A stretch of 64,000 nt of DNA from positions 1,476,501-1,540,500 of the forward strand of contig NZ_AP027370.1 of NCBI RefSeq assembly GCF_030296055.1, read 5' to 3'. The translations under genes were made by a program, and so were the position numbers. Below, one piece after another: positions 28,229 through 37,246 of the stretch (positions are counted from its first letter, which is position 1; each line of letters begins with the position of its first letter). The stretch is from Hydrogenimonas cancrithermarum. GTDB taxonomy: Bacteria; Campylobacterota; Campylobacteria; Campylobacterales; Hydrogenimonadaceae. A model generated the notes under the pieces. The model was not told the origin of the DNA. It saw only the letters and a list, made by a program, of their open reading frames with translations, and did no database searches.

Positions 28229-28254
28229 AAAAAAAGCGCGAAGCGCGGTTTTTT
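28229..28254 (+). terminator. Candidate intrinsic terminator ending the S10-spc cluster
   Basis: A run of A, then GCGC, a 3-base GAA loop, GCGC, two G and six T. The A and T runs can pair and extend the stem, so it may work in both directions. It divides the spacer into an infA trailer and an rpmJ leader. Confidence 0.6.
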
Positions 28255-28498
28255 AGTGGACAGTGTGCAGTGGGTAGTGAAGCTGCTTCCAGCTTTTTTA
28301 CTATCCGTTGTGCATGGTCTCATTTCGGTTACCAGTTAAAGCGGTGCTGTGAGATATCAGGCAGTTTTTTTGCTTTCCCCAGTCAAGAAGCGTGGCGGTA
28401 TTGACTGAAGCCGCATGAGTGCGGCGGGCCTGCTGCCGAAGCGAACACGGCATCGTTTTGAGATTGAGTCGGCTCTGATGAGCGCGGCATAGCTGCGC

Positions 28499-28531
28499 GC
28501 GAGCCCTCCGCTGAGGAGAACTCAGCGTTAG
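28499..28531 (+). repeat. Hairpin repeat, copy 2 (infA-rpmJ spacer)
   Basis: Matches 23591-23623 at 29 of 33 positions. Stem CGCTGAG (28509-28515) and CTCAGCG (28521-28527), perfect, with loop GAGAA. It lies 48 bases before the rpmJ start. Confidence 0.65.
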
Positions 28532-28578
28532 CGTAGTTGTTACGGGCTTTGCCCGTGCAACGTGTAAAGGAGCTAATA

Positions 28579-28692
28579 ATGAAAGTTAGACCATCGGTTA
28601 AGAAGATGTGCGACAAATGCAAGATCATCAAACGAAAAGGCATTGTTCGCGTCATCTGTGTAAACCCAAAACACAAACAGAGACAAGGATAA
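28579..28692 (+). CDS. rpmJ: 50S ribosomal protein L36
   Basis: 37 residues, [20 protein letters not shown], with the C-x2-C...C...H zinc site (the last ligands are in CVNPKHKQ). The start follows AAAGGAG at 28566-28572. It leads the alpha cluster, 3 bases before rpsM. Too short for many gene finders. Confidence 0.96.
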   Translation: MKVRPSVKKMCDKCKIIKRKGIVRVICVNPKHKQRQG

Positions 28693-28695
28693 AAG

Positions 28696-29064
28696 ATGGC
28701 ACGTATTGCAGGTGTTGATCTACCTAAGAAAAAACGCGTTGAGTATGCACTGACATACATCTACGGCATTGGTCTGACAACATCGAGAAAGATTCTCGAT
28801 GCGACAGGCATCAGCTATGACAAACGTGTTCACGAATTGACAGAAGAGGAAGCTGCTGCCATTCGTAACGAGATCCAGAACAACTATATGGTTGAAGGGG
28901 ATCTGCGTAAAAAAGTGGCGATGGATATCAAAGCACTGATGGACCTTGGCAGCTATCGCGGCCTTCGCCATCGACGCGGCCTTCCGGTTCGTGGACAGAA
29001 AACGAAAACCAATGCACGTACGCGCAAAGGTAAACGTAAAACTGTCGGCGCAGCAAGCAAGTAA
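28696..29064 (+). CDS. rpsM: 30S ribosomal protein S13
   Basis: 122 residues, [20 protein letters not shown], with the C-terminal [22 protein letters not shown] tail reaching the P-site tRNA. Forms intersubunit bridges. Confidence 0.98.
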   Translation: MARIAGVDLPKKKRVEYALTYIYGIGLTTSRKILDATGISYDKRVHELTEEEAAAIRNEIQNNYMVEGDLRKKVAMDIKALMDLGSYRGLRHRRGLPVRGQKTKTNARTRKGKRKTVGAASK

Positions 29065-29074
29065 GGAGTAAGCA

Positions 29075-29467
29075 GTGGCAAAACGTAAAGCAACCAGAAA
29101 AAAGATTGTTAAAAAGAATATTGCACGCGGTGTCGTCTACATCAGTGCAACGTACAACAACACTGTGATTACCGTAACCGACGAGGCGGGCAACGTGATT
29201 TCATGGAGCAGCGCAGGTTCTCTCGGTTTCAAGGGAAGTAAGAAATCAACTCCTTACGCGGCACAGCAGGCGGTCGAAGATGCCATGGCAAAAGCCATGG
29301 AGCATGGGATCAAAGAGGTCGGTATCAAGGTACAGGGACCTGGCAGCGGTCGTGAGACTGCGGTTAAAAGCGTGGGCGCAATCGAGGGAATCCGCGTGAT
29401 GTGGTTTAAAGACATCACTCCGCTTCCCCACAATGGTTGTAGACCTCCGAAACGACGACGAGTATAA
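29075..29467 (+). CDS. rpsK: 30S ribosomal protein S11
   Basis: 130 residues, starting with GTG after AAGGAG. Contains [19 protein letters not shown] and the terminal [15 protein letters not shown], at the 30S platform near the E site. Confidence 0.97.
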   Translation: MAKRKATRKKIVKKNIARGVVYISATYNNTVITVTDEAGNVISWSSAGSLGFKGSKKSTPYAAQQAVEDAMAKAMEHGIKEVGIKVQGPGSGRETAVKSVGAIEGIRVMWFKDITPLPHNGCRPPKRRRV

Positions 29468-29476
29468 GGGGACGAG

Positions 29477-30103
29477 ATGGCACGATACAGAGGACCAGTA
29501 GAAAAAATCGAACGTCGCCTTGGTGTGAGTCTCGGACTCAAGGGCGAAAGAAGACTAGCAGGCAAGAGCGCGCTCGACAAGCGCCCGTACGCACCAGGAC
29601 AGCACGGACAGCGAAGAACGAAGATCAGCCAGTATGGTTTGCAGCTTCGCGAAAAGCAGAAAGCGAAATACATGTACGGCGTGGCTGAAAAGCAGTTCCG
29701 CCGACTCTTTAAAGACGCGAACCGCATGGAAGGCAACACGGGGGAAAACCTGATTGCACTTCTCGAGCGACGCCTCGACAATGTTGTCTACCGCATGGGC
29801 TTCGCAACGACGCGTGCGTTTGCACGTCAGCTTGTCACACACGGACACATTCTCGTCGACGGCAAGCGCGTGAATATCCCTTCGTTCCGTGTCAAACCGG
29901 GACAGAAGATCGAAGTTCGCGAAAAAAGCAAAAACAACCCGCAGATTCAGCGCGCAATGGAGCTGACACGACAGACCGGTATCGCTCCGTGGGTCGATGT
30001 CGACCATGAGAAAGCATTCGGTATCTTTACACGTATTCCGGAGCGTGAAGAGGTTGTCATTCCTGTAGAAGAGCGATTGATTGTCGAGCTTTACAGCAAA
30101 TAA
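29477..30103 (+). CDS. rpsD: 30S ribosomal protein S4
   Basis: 208 residues. Has the S4 RNA-binding domain ([33 protein letters not shown]). Primary 16S binder and accuracy protein. In E. coli it represses the alpha operon. The N-terminus lacks the zinc-type CxxC pairs. Confidence 0.98.
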   Translation: MARYRGPVEKIERRLGVSLGLKGERRLAGKSALDKRPYAPGQHGQRRTKISQYGLQLREKQKAKYMYGVAEKQFRRLFKDANRMEGNTGENLIALLERRLDNVVYRMGFATTRAFARQLVTHGHILVDGKRVNIPSFRVKPGQKIEVREKSKNNPQIQRAMELTRQTGIAPWVDVDHEKAFGIFTRIPEREEVVIPVEERLIVELYSK

Positions 30104-30123
30104 TAGTTAAAAGCGAGTTGCCC

Positions 30124-31125
30124 ATGAAAAGAATCAAAACATCACCCTTTATGCCGAGCGAGGTCGAAATCGAGCAGACCGGCGAAAATCGCATGCGCAT
30201 TACGGCCTACCCGTTCGAAACGGGTTACGCCGTTTCTCTCGCGCACCCGATCCGCCGCCTGCTTCTTGGCAGTACCATCGGATACGCTCCGATCGGTGTG
30301 AAAATCGAGGGGGCATCGCACGAGTTTGATTCTGTACGCGGAATGCTTGAGGATGTTGCAGTATTTATCATCAACCTCAAAAACCTCCGTTTCAAAATCA
30401 AAGGTGACGAGAAGAAGGTCGAAGTGAACTACAGTTTCAGCGGCCCGATCGAAATCACCGGAGCAGACCTGAACAATGAACTGGTCGAAGTCGTTACGCC
30501 TGACGGATTTCTTGCGACGTTGAACGAAGATGCGGAGCTCAATTTCTCTCTGCTGATTCACCAGGGTATCGGATATGTGCCGAGTGAAGATCTGCGAGAC
30601 GAACTGCCGGAAGGATACATCACACTCGATGCATTCTTTACGCCGGTACGTGCCGCGAACTATACGATCGAGAACATGCTGGTCGAGGACAATCCGAACT
30701 ACGAAAAGATCGTCTTCGACATCGAGACCGACGGTCAGATCGACCCGGTCACGGCGTTTAAAAACACGATCGAAGTGATGTATCGACAGATGTCCGTATT
30801 TAACAATATCCTGGACATCAATGTGGCGGAGGAGACGACGGCACCGACTGCCGAAAATCCTGTCGTCAAAACATTGATGCAGGGTCTCGAAACGCTGGGA
30901 CTGAGTGCACGAAGCTTCAACTCCCTGGAGCGTGCGGGACTTAAATACGTCGGAGAACTGGCCTTGATGAGTGAAAACGAACTCAAAGAGATCAAAAACC
31001 TCGGCAAGAAATCGCTTGAAGAGATCAAGGCGAAACTCGAAGAGGCCGGTTTCCCGGTTGGCAGCGAACTCGACGAAGAGACAGCGAAACAGCTGAAAAA
31101 GAAAATCGACGCAACGAAAAAATAA
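30124..31125 (+). CDS. rpoA: DNA-directed RNA polymerase subunit alpha
   Basis: 333 residues. The N-terminal domain (about 1-230), with [20 protein letters not shown], makes the dimer that holds beta and beta-prime. After a linker the C-terminal domain (about 255-320), with [22 protein letters not shown], binds UP-element DNA and activators. ATG 30124 is used; the TTG two codons earlier is less likely. Confidence 0.97.
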   Translation: MKRIKTSPFMPSEVEIEQTGENRMRITAYPFETGYAVSLAHPIRRLLLGSTIGYAPIGVKIEGASHEFDSVRGMLEDVAVFIINLKNLRFKIKGDEKKVEVNYSFSGPIEITGADLNNELVEVVTPDGFLATLNEDAELNFSLLIHQGIGYVPSEDLRDELPEGYITLDAFFTPVRAANYTIENMLVEDNPNYEKIVFDIETDGQIDPVTAFKNTIEVMYRQMSVFNNILDINVAEETTAPTAENPVVKTLMQGLETLGLSARSFNSLERAGLKYVGELALMSENELKEIKNLGKKSLEEIKAKLEEAGFPVGSELDEETAKQLKKKIDATKK

Positions 31126-31141
31126 TTAACAAGGAACTACG

Positions 31142-31492
31142 ATGAGACATCGACATGGATATCGCAAACTGAGCCGAACATCTTCTCATCGCGCTGCTTT
31201 GCTGAAAAACCTTTCGATCGCTTTGATCGAGCATGGACGCATCGAGACCACGCTCGCCAAGGCGAAGACGCTTAGAAGCGTTTTCGAAAAGTTGGTCACA
31301 CGCGCAAAAGCAGGCGATTTCAATGCACACCGTGCAATCTTTGCAAAACTTCAGGACAAAGAGGCAACCAAAAAGATGGTTGACGAGATCGCTCCGAAGT
31401 ATGCTGAGCGCAATGGAGGATACACCCGTATCATCAAAACCCGCCAGCGCCGCGGAGACTCCGCCGATATGGCGATCATCGAACTCGTATAA
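31142..31492 (+). CDS. rplQ: 50S ribosomal protein L17
   Basis: 116 residues, [20 protein letters not shown], ending with the [25 protein letters not shown] family signature. Last gene of the alpha cluster. Confidence 0.98.
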   Translation: MRHRHGYRKLSRTSSHRAALLKNLSIALIEHGRIETTLAKAKTLRSVFEKLVTRAKAGDFNAHRAIFAKLQDKEATKKMVDEIAPKYAERNGGYTRIIKTRQRRGDSADMAIIELV

Positions 31493-31499
31493 GTTCGGC

Positions 31500-31532
31500 T
31501 TTCAGGGCTTCGGCCCTGAAATTAATTTCTTC
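31500..31532 (+). terminator. Terminator of the alpha cluster
   Basis: Perfect 9-bp stem TTTCAGGGC/GCCCTGAAA closed by a TTCG tetraloop (31509-31512), followed by a T-rich tail. Begins 8 bases after rplQ. Confidence 0.85.
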
Positions 31533-31561
31533 TAAACTCTCTCAACCATTCTAAAACCCTG

Positions 31562-31590
31562 TTGCCAAACGACAACTTTTTTGTTATGAT
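31562..31590 (+). promoter_or_regulatory. Promoter of the nfu gene
   Basis: TTGCCA (31562-31567), 17-base spacer, TATGAT (31585-31590), 36 bases before the start codon. Confidence 0.6.
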
Positions 31591-31625
31591 AGTTTCAAAA
31601 TCAAATACGATTTAGGACGTTGATC

Positions 31626-31913
31626 ATGATACCTTTTAGCGATGAAGAACTTTACCCGGCAGTGGAAAATGTAATTGAAAAAGTCCGACCTTCTTTGGCA
31701 CTTGATGGTGGGGACATCAAACTGCTTGGTGTAAAAGACGGAAAAGTCTTCGTGCAACTGCAGGGTGCCTGTGTCGGGTGTGCGAGCAGTGGAAATACGC
31801 TCAAATACGGTGTCGAACGTCAGATGCGGATAGATATCCATCCAGAAATCGAAGTCATCAACGTTCCGATCGGAATGGAAAACCAGTGGGACAAATTGGC
31901 CAATGAAGTGTAA
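31626..31913 (+). CDS. NifU C-terminal-like (Nfu) iron-sulfur scaffold protein
   Basis: 95 residues forming one Nfu domain, carrying Fe-S clusters to apo-proteins. The cluster-binding motif is CVGCASS (CxxC near residue 52-55), preceded by VRPSLALDGGDIKLLGVKDG. Start ATG 31626 with AGGA upstream. It stands alone, with its own promoter; no isc/suf genes are in view. Confidence 0.92.
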   Translation: MIPFSDEELYPAVENVIEKVRPSLALDGGDIKLLGVKDGKVFVQLQGACVGCASSGNTLKYGVERQMRIDIHPEIEVINVPIGMENQWDKLANEV

Positions 31914-32032
31914 TTATCGTTTTCCAAAATTGTAAAATCTTTAAAATAAATTGTGATTTCACTCCCTGAAAGCGTCTCTTTCGTGAGAGAAATCTCTTTG
32001 GAAACGGTTCTCAAAGAAAGGAGAACAAATTA

Positions 32033-32608
32033 GTGAAAAGTAAAAAAACAGAAAAAATGCTAGAACGTGCAGAAAACCATTTTTATCGCGGAGATTATGA
32101 CGAAGCGCTTCGGATGTACGGTCTTCTTCTCAAAGATTTTCCCGAGCTTCAGGAAGCACGGATAGGGGCAATATTGAGTGATATCGCCTATGAAAACGAC
32201 GAGGAGGCGCAGGCGCTTTTTGAGTACTATCAGGTACTCAAAGGGGAGGAGAACGAAGATGCCGAACAGATTATCGAAGAGATGATAGGTTCACTCGACG
32301 ATGCACTCGAGAAAATCTCTGATCTGCTGGACGGATCGCTTTTTGCCCGTGATGAGACGATCAACGGAATCAGTTATGCCGATTTCAAAGAGTTGGTGGA
32401 ACTTCGCGGAAGCTTCAGGCGCGCCTTTGAAGACATCATGTTTTCGACACGTGTCGTCATTACCGAAAAAGAGGAGCTGCTCGACTTTCTGCAGCAATTG
32501 GTAGAGAACGGTTTCAACGAGATGGCGATGCGCTATATCGAAGGAGCGGCAGTCGCTTATCCGGGTGAAACACGCATTCAGGATCTTATTGAAAAGATCA
32601 AAGGCTGA
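32033..32608 (+). CDS. TPR-containing protein of unknown function, upstream of murE
   Basis: 191 residues, acidic and helical. A TPR-like repeat (about residues 8-42, AENHFYRGDYDEALRMYGLLLKD...) is visible, then less regular helices. No signal peptide, so probably cytoplasmic and used for protein contacts. GTG start at 32033 behind AAAGGAG. Its stop is 2 bases from the murE start, so the two are one transcript. Confidence 0.75.
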   Translation: MKSKKTEKMLERAENHFYRGDYDEALRMYGLLLKDFPELQEARIGAILSDIAYENDEEAQALFEYYQVLKGEENEDAEQIIEEMIGSLDDALEKISDLLDGSLFARDETINGISYADFKELVELRGSFRRAFEDIMFSTRVVITEKEELLDFLQQLVENGFNEMAMRYIEGAAVAYPGETRIQDLIEKIKG

Positions 32609-32610
32609 TT

Positions 32611-33903
32611 GTGACGGTCGATTTTGGAAGCGGCATCGGCCGTGTGGCCGACGACAGTCGTGAAGCGGACAAAGATACAGCCTTTCTTTCTACGAGGCTG
32701 AACCGTTCTTTTGCGACAGAGGCGAAAGCGAAAGGCTCGCAGATCATTACACCCAAAGGGCTTATCGAAAATCTTCAACTCGCAGATTTGGATGTCGTCG
32801 GTATAACCGGCACGAACGGCAAAACGACGACAGCTGCAGCTATCTACTCGATCCTTCTTGATCTGGGCTACAAAACGGCGCTGCAGGGAACGCGCGGATT
32901 CTTTATCAACGATGAAAAGATCGAAGAGAAATCACTCACCACCCCGCCTTCCCTTGCAACGATCGCCCATATGGCTGAAGCCAAAAGTCACGGATGCGAA
33001 TTTTTTGTGATGGAAGTAAGCTCGCACGCGATCGAGCAGGAGCGTATCGAGGGAATCGATTTTGCATTGAAAATTCATACCAATGTCACGAGTGACCATC
33101 TCGACTATCACGGTTCTATCGAAGCGTACCGGGCTGTGAAGAGCAGTTTTTTTCAGGACAGCGGAAAGAAATTGATCAACCGGGACGAAGAGATTTTGAA
33201 ATTCAATATGCAGAATGCCTATAGCTACGGTATCGAAAATCCAGCGACTTATAAAGTGATGGCCTACACACTTGGCGGAGGGGTCAGCGGTGTTTTGAAA
33301 CACTTCGAGACAGTTGTGCCATTCGAGACGACGCTGCAGGGATTTTTCAACCTCTACAATATCACGGCGGCGATTGCGGCGGCACATATCCTGACAGCCG
33401 AGGAGATCGGTGAGATCTGCGAAGCGGCGGAGAATTTCGGCGGCGTCGCGGGACGCATGGAGACGGTGAGCGAAGATCCGCTCATCATCGTCGATTTTGC
33501 CCATACGGAGGACGGCATCAAGCAGGTACTCGACTCGCTCAAGGAGAAAGAGGTACGCGTCGTCTTTGGCGCCGGCGGCGACAGGGACCGCAGCAAACGG
33601 CCGGCAATGGGCCGTGCGGCGGCTTCGATCGCGAAGAAGGTCTACCTTACCAGCGACAACCCCAGAAGCGAGGACCCCGTAAAGATCATCGAAGAGATCG
33701 TCGAAGGGATTACAGAGAAGGAGAAGGTCGAAAAGATCGTCGACCGCCGCGAGGCGATCGAGCGTGCGATCGAAGAGCTCCAACCGGGCGAAGTACTCCT
33801 GGTGCTGGGCAAAGGCGACGAAACCTACCAGGAGATCGCCGGAAAGAGGATCCCTTTCGATGACCGGCAGACGATTCGGGAGATTCTGGCCTCGCGTATA
33901 TAG
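32611..33903 (+). CDS. murE: UDP-MurNAc-L-Ala-D-Glu:meso-diaminopimelate ligase
   Basis: Adds meso-diaminopimelate to the peptidoglycan stem peptide, using ATP. 430 residues, shorter than the E. coli enzyme (495), mainly in the N-terminal UDP-binding domain. ATP loop GITGTNGKTTTAAA (about 64-77), middle-domain MEVSSHAIEQERI and NVTSDHLDYHG, and DNPRSEDP, the motif that selects meso-diaminopimelate over lysine. GTG start at 32611. It is not in a mur/fts cluster. Confidence 0.95.
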   Translation: MTVDFGSGIGRVADDSREADKDTAFLSTRLNRSFATEAKAKGSQIITPKGLIENLQLADLDVVGITGTNGKTTTAAAIYSILLDLGYKTALQGTRGFFINDEKIEEKSLTTPPSLATIAHMAEAKSHGCEFFVMEVSSHAIEQERIEGIDFALKIHTNVTSDHLDYHGSIEAYRAVKSSFFQDSGKKLINRDEEILKFNMQNAYSYGIENPATYKVMAYTLGGGVSGVLKHFETVVPFETTLQGFFNLYNITAAIAAAHILTAEEIGEICEAAENFGGVAGRMETVSEDPLIIVDFAHTEDGIKQVLDSLKEKEVRVVFGAGGDRDRSKRPAMGRAAASIAKKVYLTSDNPRSEDPVKIIEEIVEGITEKEKVEKIVDRREAIERAIEELQPGEVLLVLGKGDETYQEIAGKRIPFDDRQTIREILASRI

Positions 33904-33982
33904 GCAGTGACTGGGAGATTCGAACGCCTACCGGGTCGTGCGGATGAAATCACATATCACACCCTTTGGGTGGAGACTCGAA

Positions 33983-34663
33983 TCAGACCCGAAATTTGGC
34001 ACAAATTGGATTGTGGTCGGAAACGGGTGTTTCGAGAACGAAGGCATCCATCAGAACGATGCCGCGGTAAAAGATGTGATCGAGGGGTTCTCCCAGTACC
34101 GATTTTACGGCGCGTGCATGGCGGGGGTGGACATGGTGTAGGCTGTGACGGGCCATCACCTCTTCAAGGTACGCACGCCGTTTCGGGCTCCAGGTGTTGA
34201 AGTCGCCGGCGACGACGAGGCGAGTTTCGACGACGTCGTCGAGCAGGTGGGAGATCGCATCGAGCTCGCGTGCGAAGAGGCGGTAGGGAACGAAATTGAT
34301 TGCGTGGATGTTGAGCAGGCTCAGTGTCTCGTCTCCTGCAAGGCGGTAGCGGGTCAGAAGTGCGCTTTTGCGGGTGGCGAACCCAAGCTCCCGTACCTTC
34401 GAGTGGTAAGAATAGGTTTCGATCGGTTCCATATGCGAGAGTGTAAGTACCCCGAAACGGTGCCGGAAACGGGCAAAGTTGCTTCCCATGGCATGGAAAT
34501 AGCCACGCAGTGGCGTAGGGAGGCGATCGTGTGGCATCCGCGCTTCCTGAAACAGCAAAAGATCGGCGGGACAGCTTTTTACGAGGGCCTCGAACGTATG
34601 GTAAAAAGAGGCGGAGAGGGTACGCTTCTGGACATTCCAGCTTACAATATGCAGTAGGGCCAT
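33983..34663 (-). CDS. Endonuclease/exonuclease/phosphatase family protein
   Basis: 226 residues of the DNase I-like metal phosphoesterase fold: SWNVQ near the N-terminus (N ligand), LLLFQEARM (catalytic E), VVAGDFNTWS (D and N) and SDHNPICAKF (D-H at the end). The substrate could be DNA, phosphoinositide-like or phospholipid. ATG 34663 is chosen, 11 bases beyond the cls stop and with AAAGGCG upstream. Being in the cls operon may suggest an envelope or lipid role, which is inference. Confidence 0.85.
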   Translation of the reverse strand: MALLHIVSWNVQKRTLSASFYHTFEALVKSCPADLLLFQEARMPHDRLPTPLRGYFHAMGSNFARFRHRFGVLTLSHMEPIETYSYHSKVRELGFATRKSALLTRYRLAGDETLSLLNIHAINFVPYRLFARELDAISHLLDDVVETRLVVAGDFNTWSPKRRAYLEEVMARHSLHHVHPRHARAVKSVLGEPLDHIFYRGIVLMDAFVLETPVSDHNPICAKFRV

Positions 34664-34673
34664 ATGACGCCTT

Positions 34674-36059
34674 TCATACCAGTGGCGCAAGCATCCGCAT
34701 CATATTTTCGATACGGATCTGAAACGGTTTGTAGGTAGGGTCGAATGGGACCGTCGCATCGAGTTTCGCCATTCCCCACGTGGCGATGCTCTCACATTCC
34801 GCGGGTGAATAGATAAAGGTGGAGGCTTCGAAATTGTAGAAGAGGCTTCGGTTGTCGAAGTTGATCGAGCCGACAAGGGCACAGTCGTGATCGAAAACGA
34901 TCGCTTTTGCATGAAGTATGCCTCCTCGAAAGAGGCGGACATCGGCTCCTTTGGCATGGAGTTCTCTTAGATAACTGCCGCGTCCGAGATCGGAAATGAG
35001 ATGGTCGGAATGTTCGGGAACGACGATCTTTACATCCACTCCACGATGAACGGCAATGGCAAGCGCACGGACGAATTGCTCATTGGGCACGAAGTAGGGG
35101 GTGAAGATCCAGATACGCTCTTTGGCGTTGCATATGGCACCCAGCAACGCTTCGATTACGCCGTCGGAGGGTGTGTCCGGGCCGGAGGGCGCCACCTGCA
35201 GGGAGACCGTACCTTTCGTCGTTCGGGCCGACGGGGGAAAAAGGCGGGGTTCCGAGTGTGTCGCGAAAGACCAGTCCATTTCGAAAATCTGTGAGAAGAA
35301 GTGCGTGGCGGTTCCTTCGATTTTGCATAGAATGTCGTCGTAACGGGTTTCGTTGGAAACAGGAGAGAGATACTCTTTCGAGAGGTTCATACCGCCGGTC
35401 ATGACGAGATGATTGTCGAAAATGAAAATTTTTCTATGATTTCGCAGGTTGATGAAGTTACGTACGGGAAAACTTAAAAAAGGCATGAAAAAGGCGATCT
35501 GCACACCAGCCGCCCTGATGCTCGAGAGTTGTTTTTGAAACAGGTAGAGATTGGCCGATCCGATGGAGTCGAGAAGCAGACGAACTTTTACACCTTCTTG
35601 TGCACGTTTTTCCAGTAGCTTCGAGAGAGTCTCCGTTACTTCGTCGAGTTCCAGTTTGTAGATACATAGGTCGATGGAGGATTCGGCGTTCACAATCGCC
35701 TCTTCCATTTCGCGATAAGCGAGAAGGGGGGAGTCGATCAGCACGAAACTGTTTTCCGAAGAGGCCGGAGGGATCGCATTGGCACAGAGGAGCTTCTCGG
35801 AAGGGTGACGACAGGCAGAGCCGATTTCCCCGATCGGCATGAGGGTGAACCGCAGCTTCTGGTAGCGTTTGAAAAGTTTGTGCTGACCGAAAAGGAAATA
35901 GAAGGGAACTGCAAAATATGGAACAAGAAAGATGGCAAGTGTCCAGGCAATCATACTGCTTGGGGCACGCCGTGTCGAAAGCATATGCAAAAACGCCAGA
36001 ACGATCAAAACTTCAGCACCGACAGTGAGAATGATATCAGTCATACGTTCAGGCCACAT
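34674..36059 (-). CDS. cls: Cardiolipin synthase, phospholipase D family
   Basis: Makes cardiolipin from phosphatidylglycerol at the inner membrane. Two N-terminal transmembrane helices (about 8-28 and 36-58) are followed by two HKD motifs: NHRKIFIFDNHLVMTGGMN and LHAKAIVFDHDCALVGSIN, each with H-x-K-x4-D. Total 461 residues, normal for bacterial Cls. Start ATG 36059 is taken; 36044 and a TTG at 36077 are alternatives. Divergent from the ferredoxin gene across a symmetric promoter region. Confidence 0.92.
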   Translation of the reverse strand: MWPERMTDIILTVGAEVLIVLAFLHMLSTRRAPSSMIAWTLAIFLVPYFAVPFYFLFGQHKLFKRYQKLRFTLMPIGEIGSACRHPSEKLLCANAIPPASSENSFVLIDSPLLAYREMEEAIVNAESSIDLCIYKLELDEVTETLSKLLEKRAQEGVKVRLLLDSIGSANLYLFQKQLSSIRAAGVQIAFFMPFLSFPVRNFINLRNHRKIFIFDNHLVMTGGMNLSKEYLSPVSNETRYDDILCKIEGTATHFFSQIFEMDWSFATHSEPRLFPPSARTTKGTVSLQVAPSGPDTPSDGVIEALLGAICNAKERIWIFTPYFVPNEQFVRALAIAVHRGVDVKIVVPEHSDHLISDLGRGSYLRELHAKGADVRLFRGGILHAKAIVFDHDCALVGSINFDNRSLFYNFEASTFIYSPAECESIATWGMAKLDATVPFDPTYKPFQIRIENMMRMLAPLV

Positions 36060-36086
36060 GGTTATCTTTTTTTGCAAATTCTGCTA

Positions 36087-36130
36087 AAATTATAGTGTAA
36101 TTTAATGTTAAGAGACAAACACTATAATTT
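36087..36130. promoter_or_regulatory. Symmetric divergent promoter/operator between cls and the ferredoxin gene
   Basis: AAATTATAGTGT (36087-36098) and ACACTATAATTT (36119-36130) form a perfect 12-base inverted repeat with a 20-base spacer. Each arm contains TATAAT oriented outward: leftward at 36094-36089 for cls and rightward at 36123-36128 for the ferredoxin gene. The -35 regions of both would overlap in the spacer. It may be a shared operator or two promoters that compete. Confidence 0.6.
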
Positions 36131-36163
36131 GGACAAAATTTATCTGAAAAGAAGGATGGTTCC

Positions 36164-36541
36164 ATGGGAATTCCTCAACCGGCATTTTATATCTTCAAAT
36201 GTGAGCAGTCGTCACCTCCGGGCATGCCTCGCCCAAGTTGTGTTACGAACGAAACACGCGATCTTTTTCAGCATCTTGCGCAGCGTCTGATGGAAAAAGG
36301 GATTATCGGAACGGTTCAGCCAGTACGGACAGGGTGCCTCAACCGATGCCAGTACGGCCCGGTCATGCTGGTCGAGCCGGGTCACGTCATGTATGCGGGG
36401 CTGACGAAAGAGAAGATCGACCGTATCATCGACGAGCATATCATCGGCGGCAAAATCGTAGAAGATTTCGTGATCGAACCCGAAGCGTGGGATGATCCGA
36501 TCAGCCCCGAGCAGATGATGAAAATGACCGGAGCGCACTGA
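36164..36541 (+). CDS. Thioredoxin-like [2Fe-2S] ferredoxin domain protein
   Basis: 125 residues. Cysteines fit a thioredoxin-like [2Fe-2S] protein: KCEQSS (near 13), PSCVT (near 26) and [10 protein letters not shown] (C-x3-C near 58-62). Electron carrier with unknown partner; such proteins also occur as NADH dehydrogenase or hydrogenase modules. First gene of a run through panD, ybaB, a PDZ protein, ispA and tkt; panD starts 2 bases later. Confidence 0.88.
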   Translation: MGIPQPAFYIFKCEQSSPPGMPRPSCVTNETRDLFQHLAQRLMEKGIIGTVQPVRTGCLNRCQYGPVMLVEPGHVMYAGLTKEKIDRIIDEHIIGGKIVEDFVIEPEAWDDPISPEQMMKMTGAH

Positions 36542-36543
36542 CA

Positions 36544-36912
36544 ATGCAGATCGAAATGCTCTACTCCAAAATCCATCGTGCGACCGTGACCGACGCCAAT
36601 CTGAACTACGTCGGCTCCATTACGATCGACGAGGATTTGCTGGATGCTGCGAAGATGCGGGTGGGTCAGAAGGTGGAGATTCTCAACATCAACAATGGGG
36701 AACGCTTCAGCACCTACATCATCCGTGGCGAGCGCGGCAAAGGTGACATCTGCCTCAACGGCGCGGCGGCCCGCAAAGCACACCCGGGCGACAAGATCAT
36801 CATCGTCGCCTATGCTTCCTACGACGAAAAAGAGCTTGAAAACTACAAGCCGACTGTCGTATTGATGAACGAAGAGAGCAACACCATCGCCTCTGTTCAC
36901 GAGGAGCTGTAG
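36544..36912 (+). CDS. panD: Aspartate 1-decarboxylase
   Basis: Makes beta-alanine for pantothenate and coenzyme A. 122 residues. The proenzyme self-cleaves at G24-S25 ([10 protein letters not shown]), leaving a pyruvoyl group on the serine. Other family segments are [20 protein letters not shown] and [11 protein letters not shown]. panB and panC are not in view. Confidence 0.96.
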   Translation: MQIEMLYSKIHRATVTDANLNYVGSITIDEDLLDAAKMRVGQKVEILNINNGERFSTYIIRGERGKGDICLNGAAARKAHPGDKIIIVAYASYDEKELENYKPTVVLMNEESNTIASVHEEL

Positions 36913-36913
36913 T

Positions 36914-37246
36914 ATGTTCGAAGGGCTGAATATGGGCGAGTTGGGCAAGATGCTGGAAGAGGTCCAGAAAAAGGCGAAGGAGCTCGAAGAGAAGAGCGAG
37001 TCGATCGAGCTGACGGCCAAAAGCGGCGGCGGCCTCGTCAAAGTGACCGCCAATGGAAAAGGCGAGATCATCGACATTGAAATCGACGATTCGCTCCTCG
37101 AAGACAAAGAGGCACTCCAGATATTGCTCATATCGGCTCTCAACGACGTGATCAAAATGGTTGAAGACAACAAAAAGAGTGCCGCCATGAATATGCTTGG
37201 TGGCGGATTCAATCCATTTGCGGGAGGGGGCGGCAGCCAAAGCTGA
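36914..37246 (+). CDS. YbaB/EbfC family nucleoid-associated protein
   Basis: 110 residues. Small DNA-binding dimer: an N-terminal helix rich in E/K ([18 protein letters not shown]), the sheet [17 protein letters not shown] and a glycine-rich tail. Usually next to dnaX/recR in other phyla; here one base after panD. Its stop overlaps the next start in TGATG. Confidence 0.9.
   Translation: MFEGLNMGELGKMLEEVQKKAKELEEKSESIELTAKSGGGLVKVTANGKGEIIDIEIDDSLLEDKEALQILLISALNDVIKMVEDNKKSAAMNMLGGGFNPFAGGGGSQS

Larger units (their letters stand above)
28073..28578 (+). other. Hairpin-rich non-coding spacer between infA and rpmJ
   Basis: No convincing gene in 506 bases. Reading left to right it holds: a hairpin over the infA end (28054-28082); TGCATAAA/TTTATGCA with an 8-base loop (28131-28154); GGTTTGA/TCAAACC (28161-28182); a terminator-like element (28229-28254); CCGCA/TGCGG (28411-28424); the shared repeat hairpin (28499-28531); and ACGGGC/GCCCGT (28542-28556). 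The motif ATGAG-Y-GCGGC occurs twice, 63 bases apart (28415 and 28478). A promoter for the alpha cluster must lie in the second half, but no clear -10 stands out. Confidence 0.7.
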
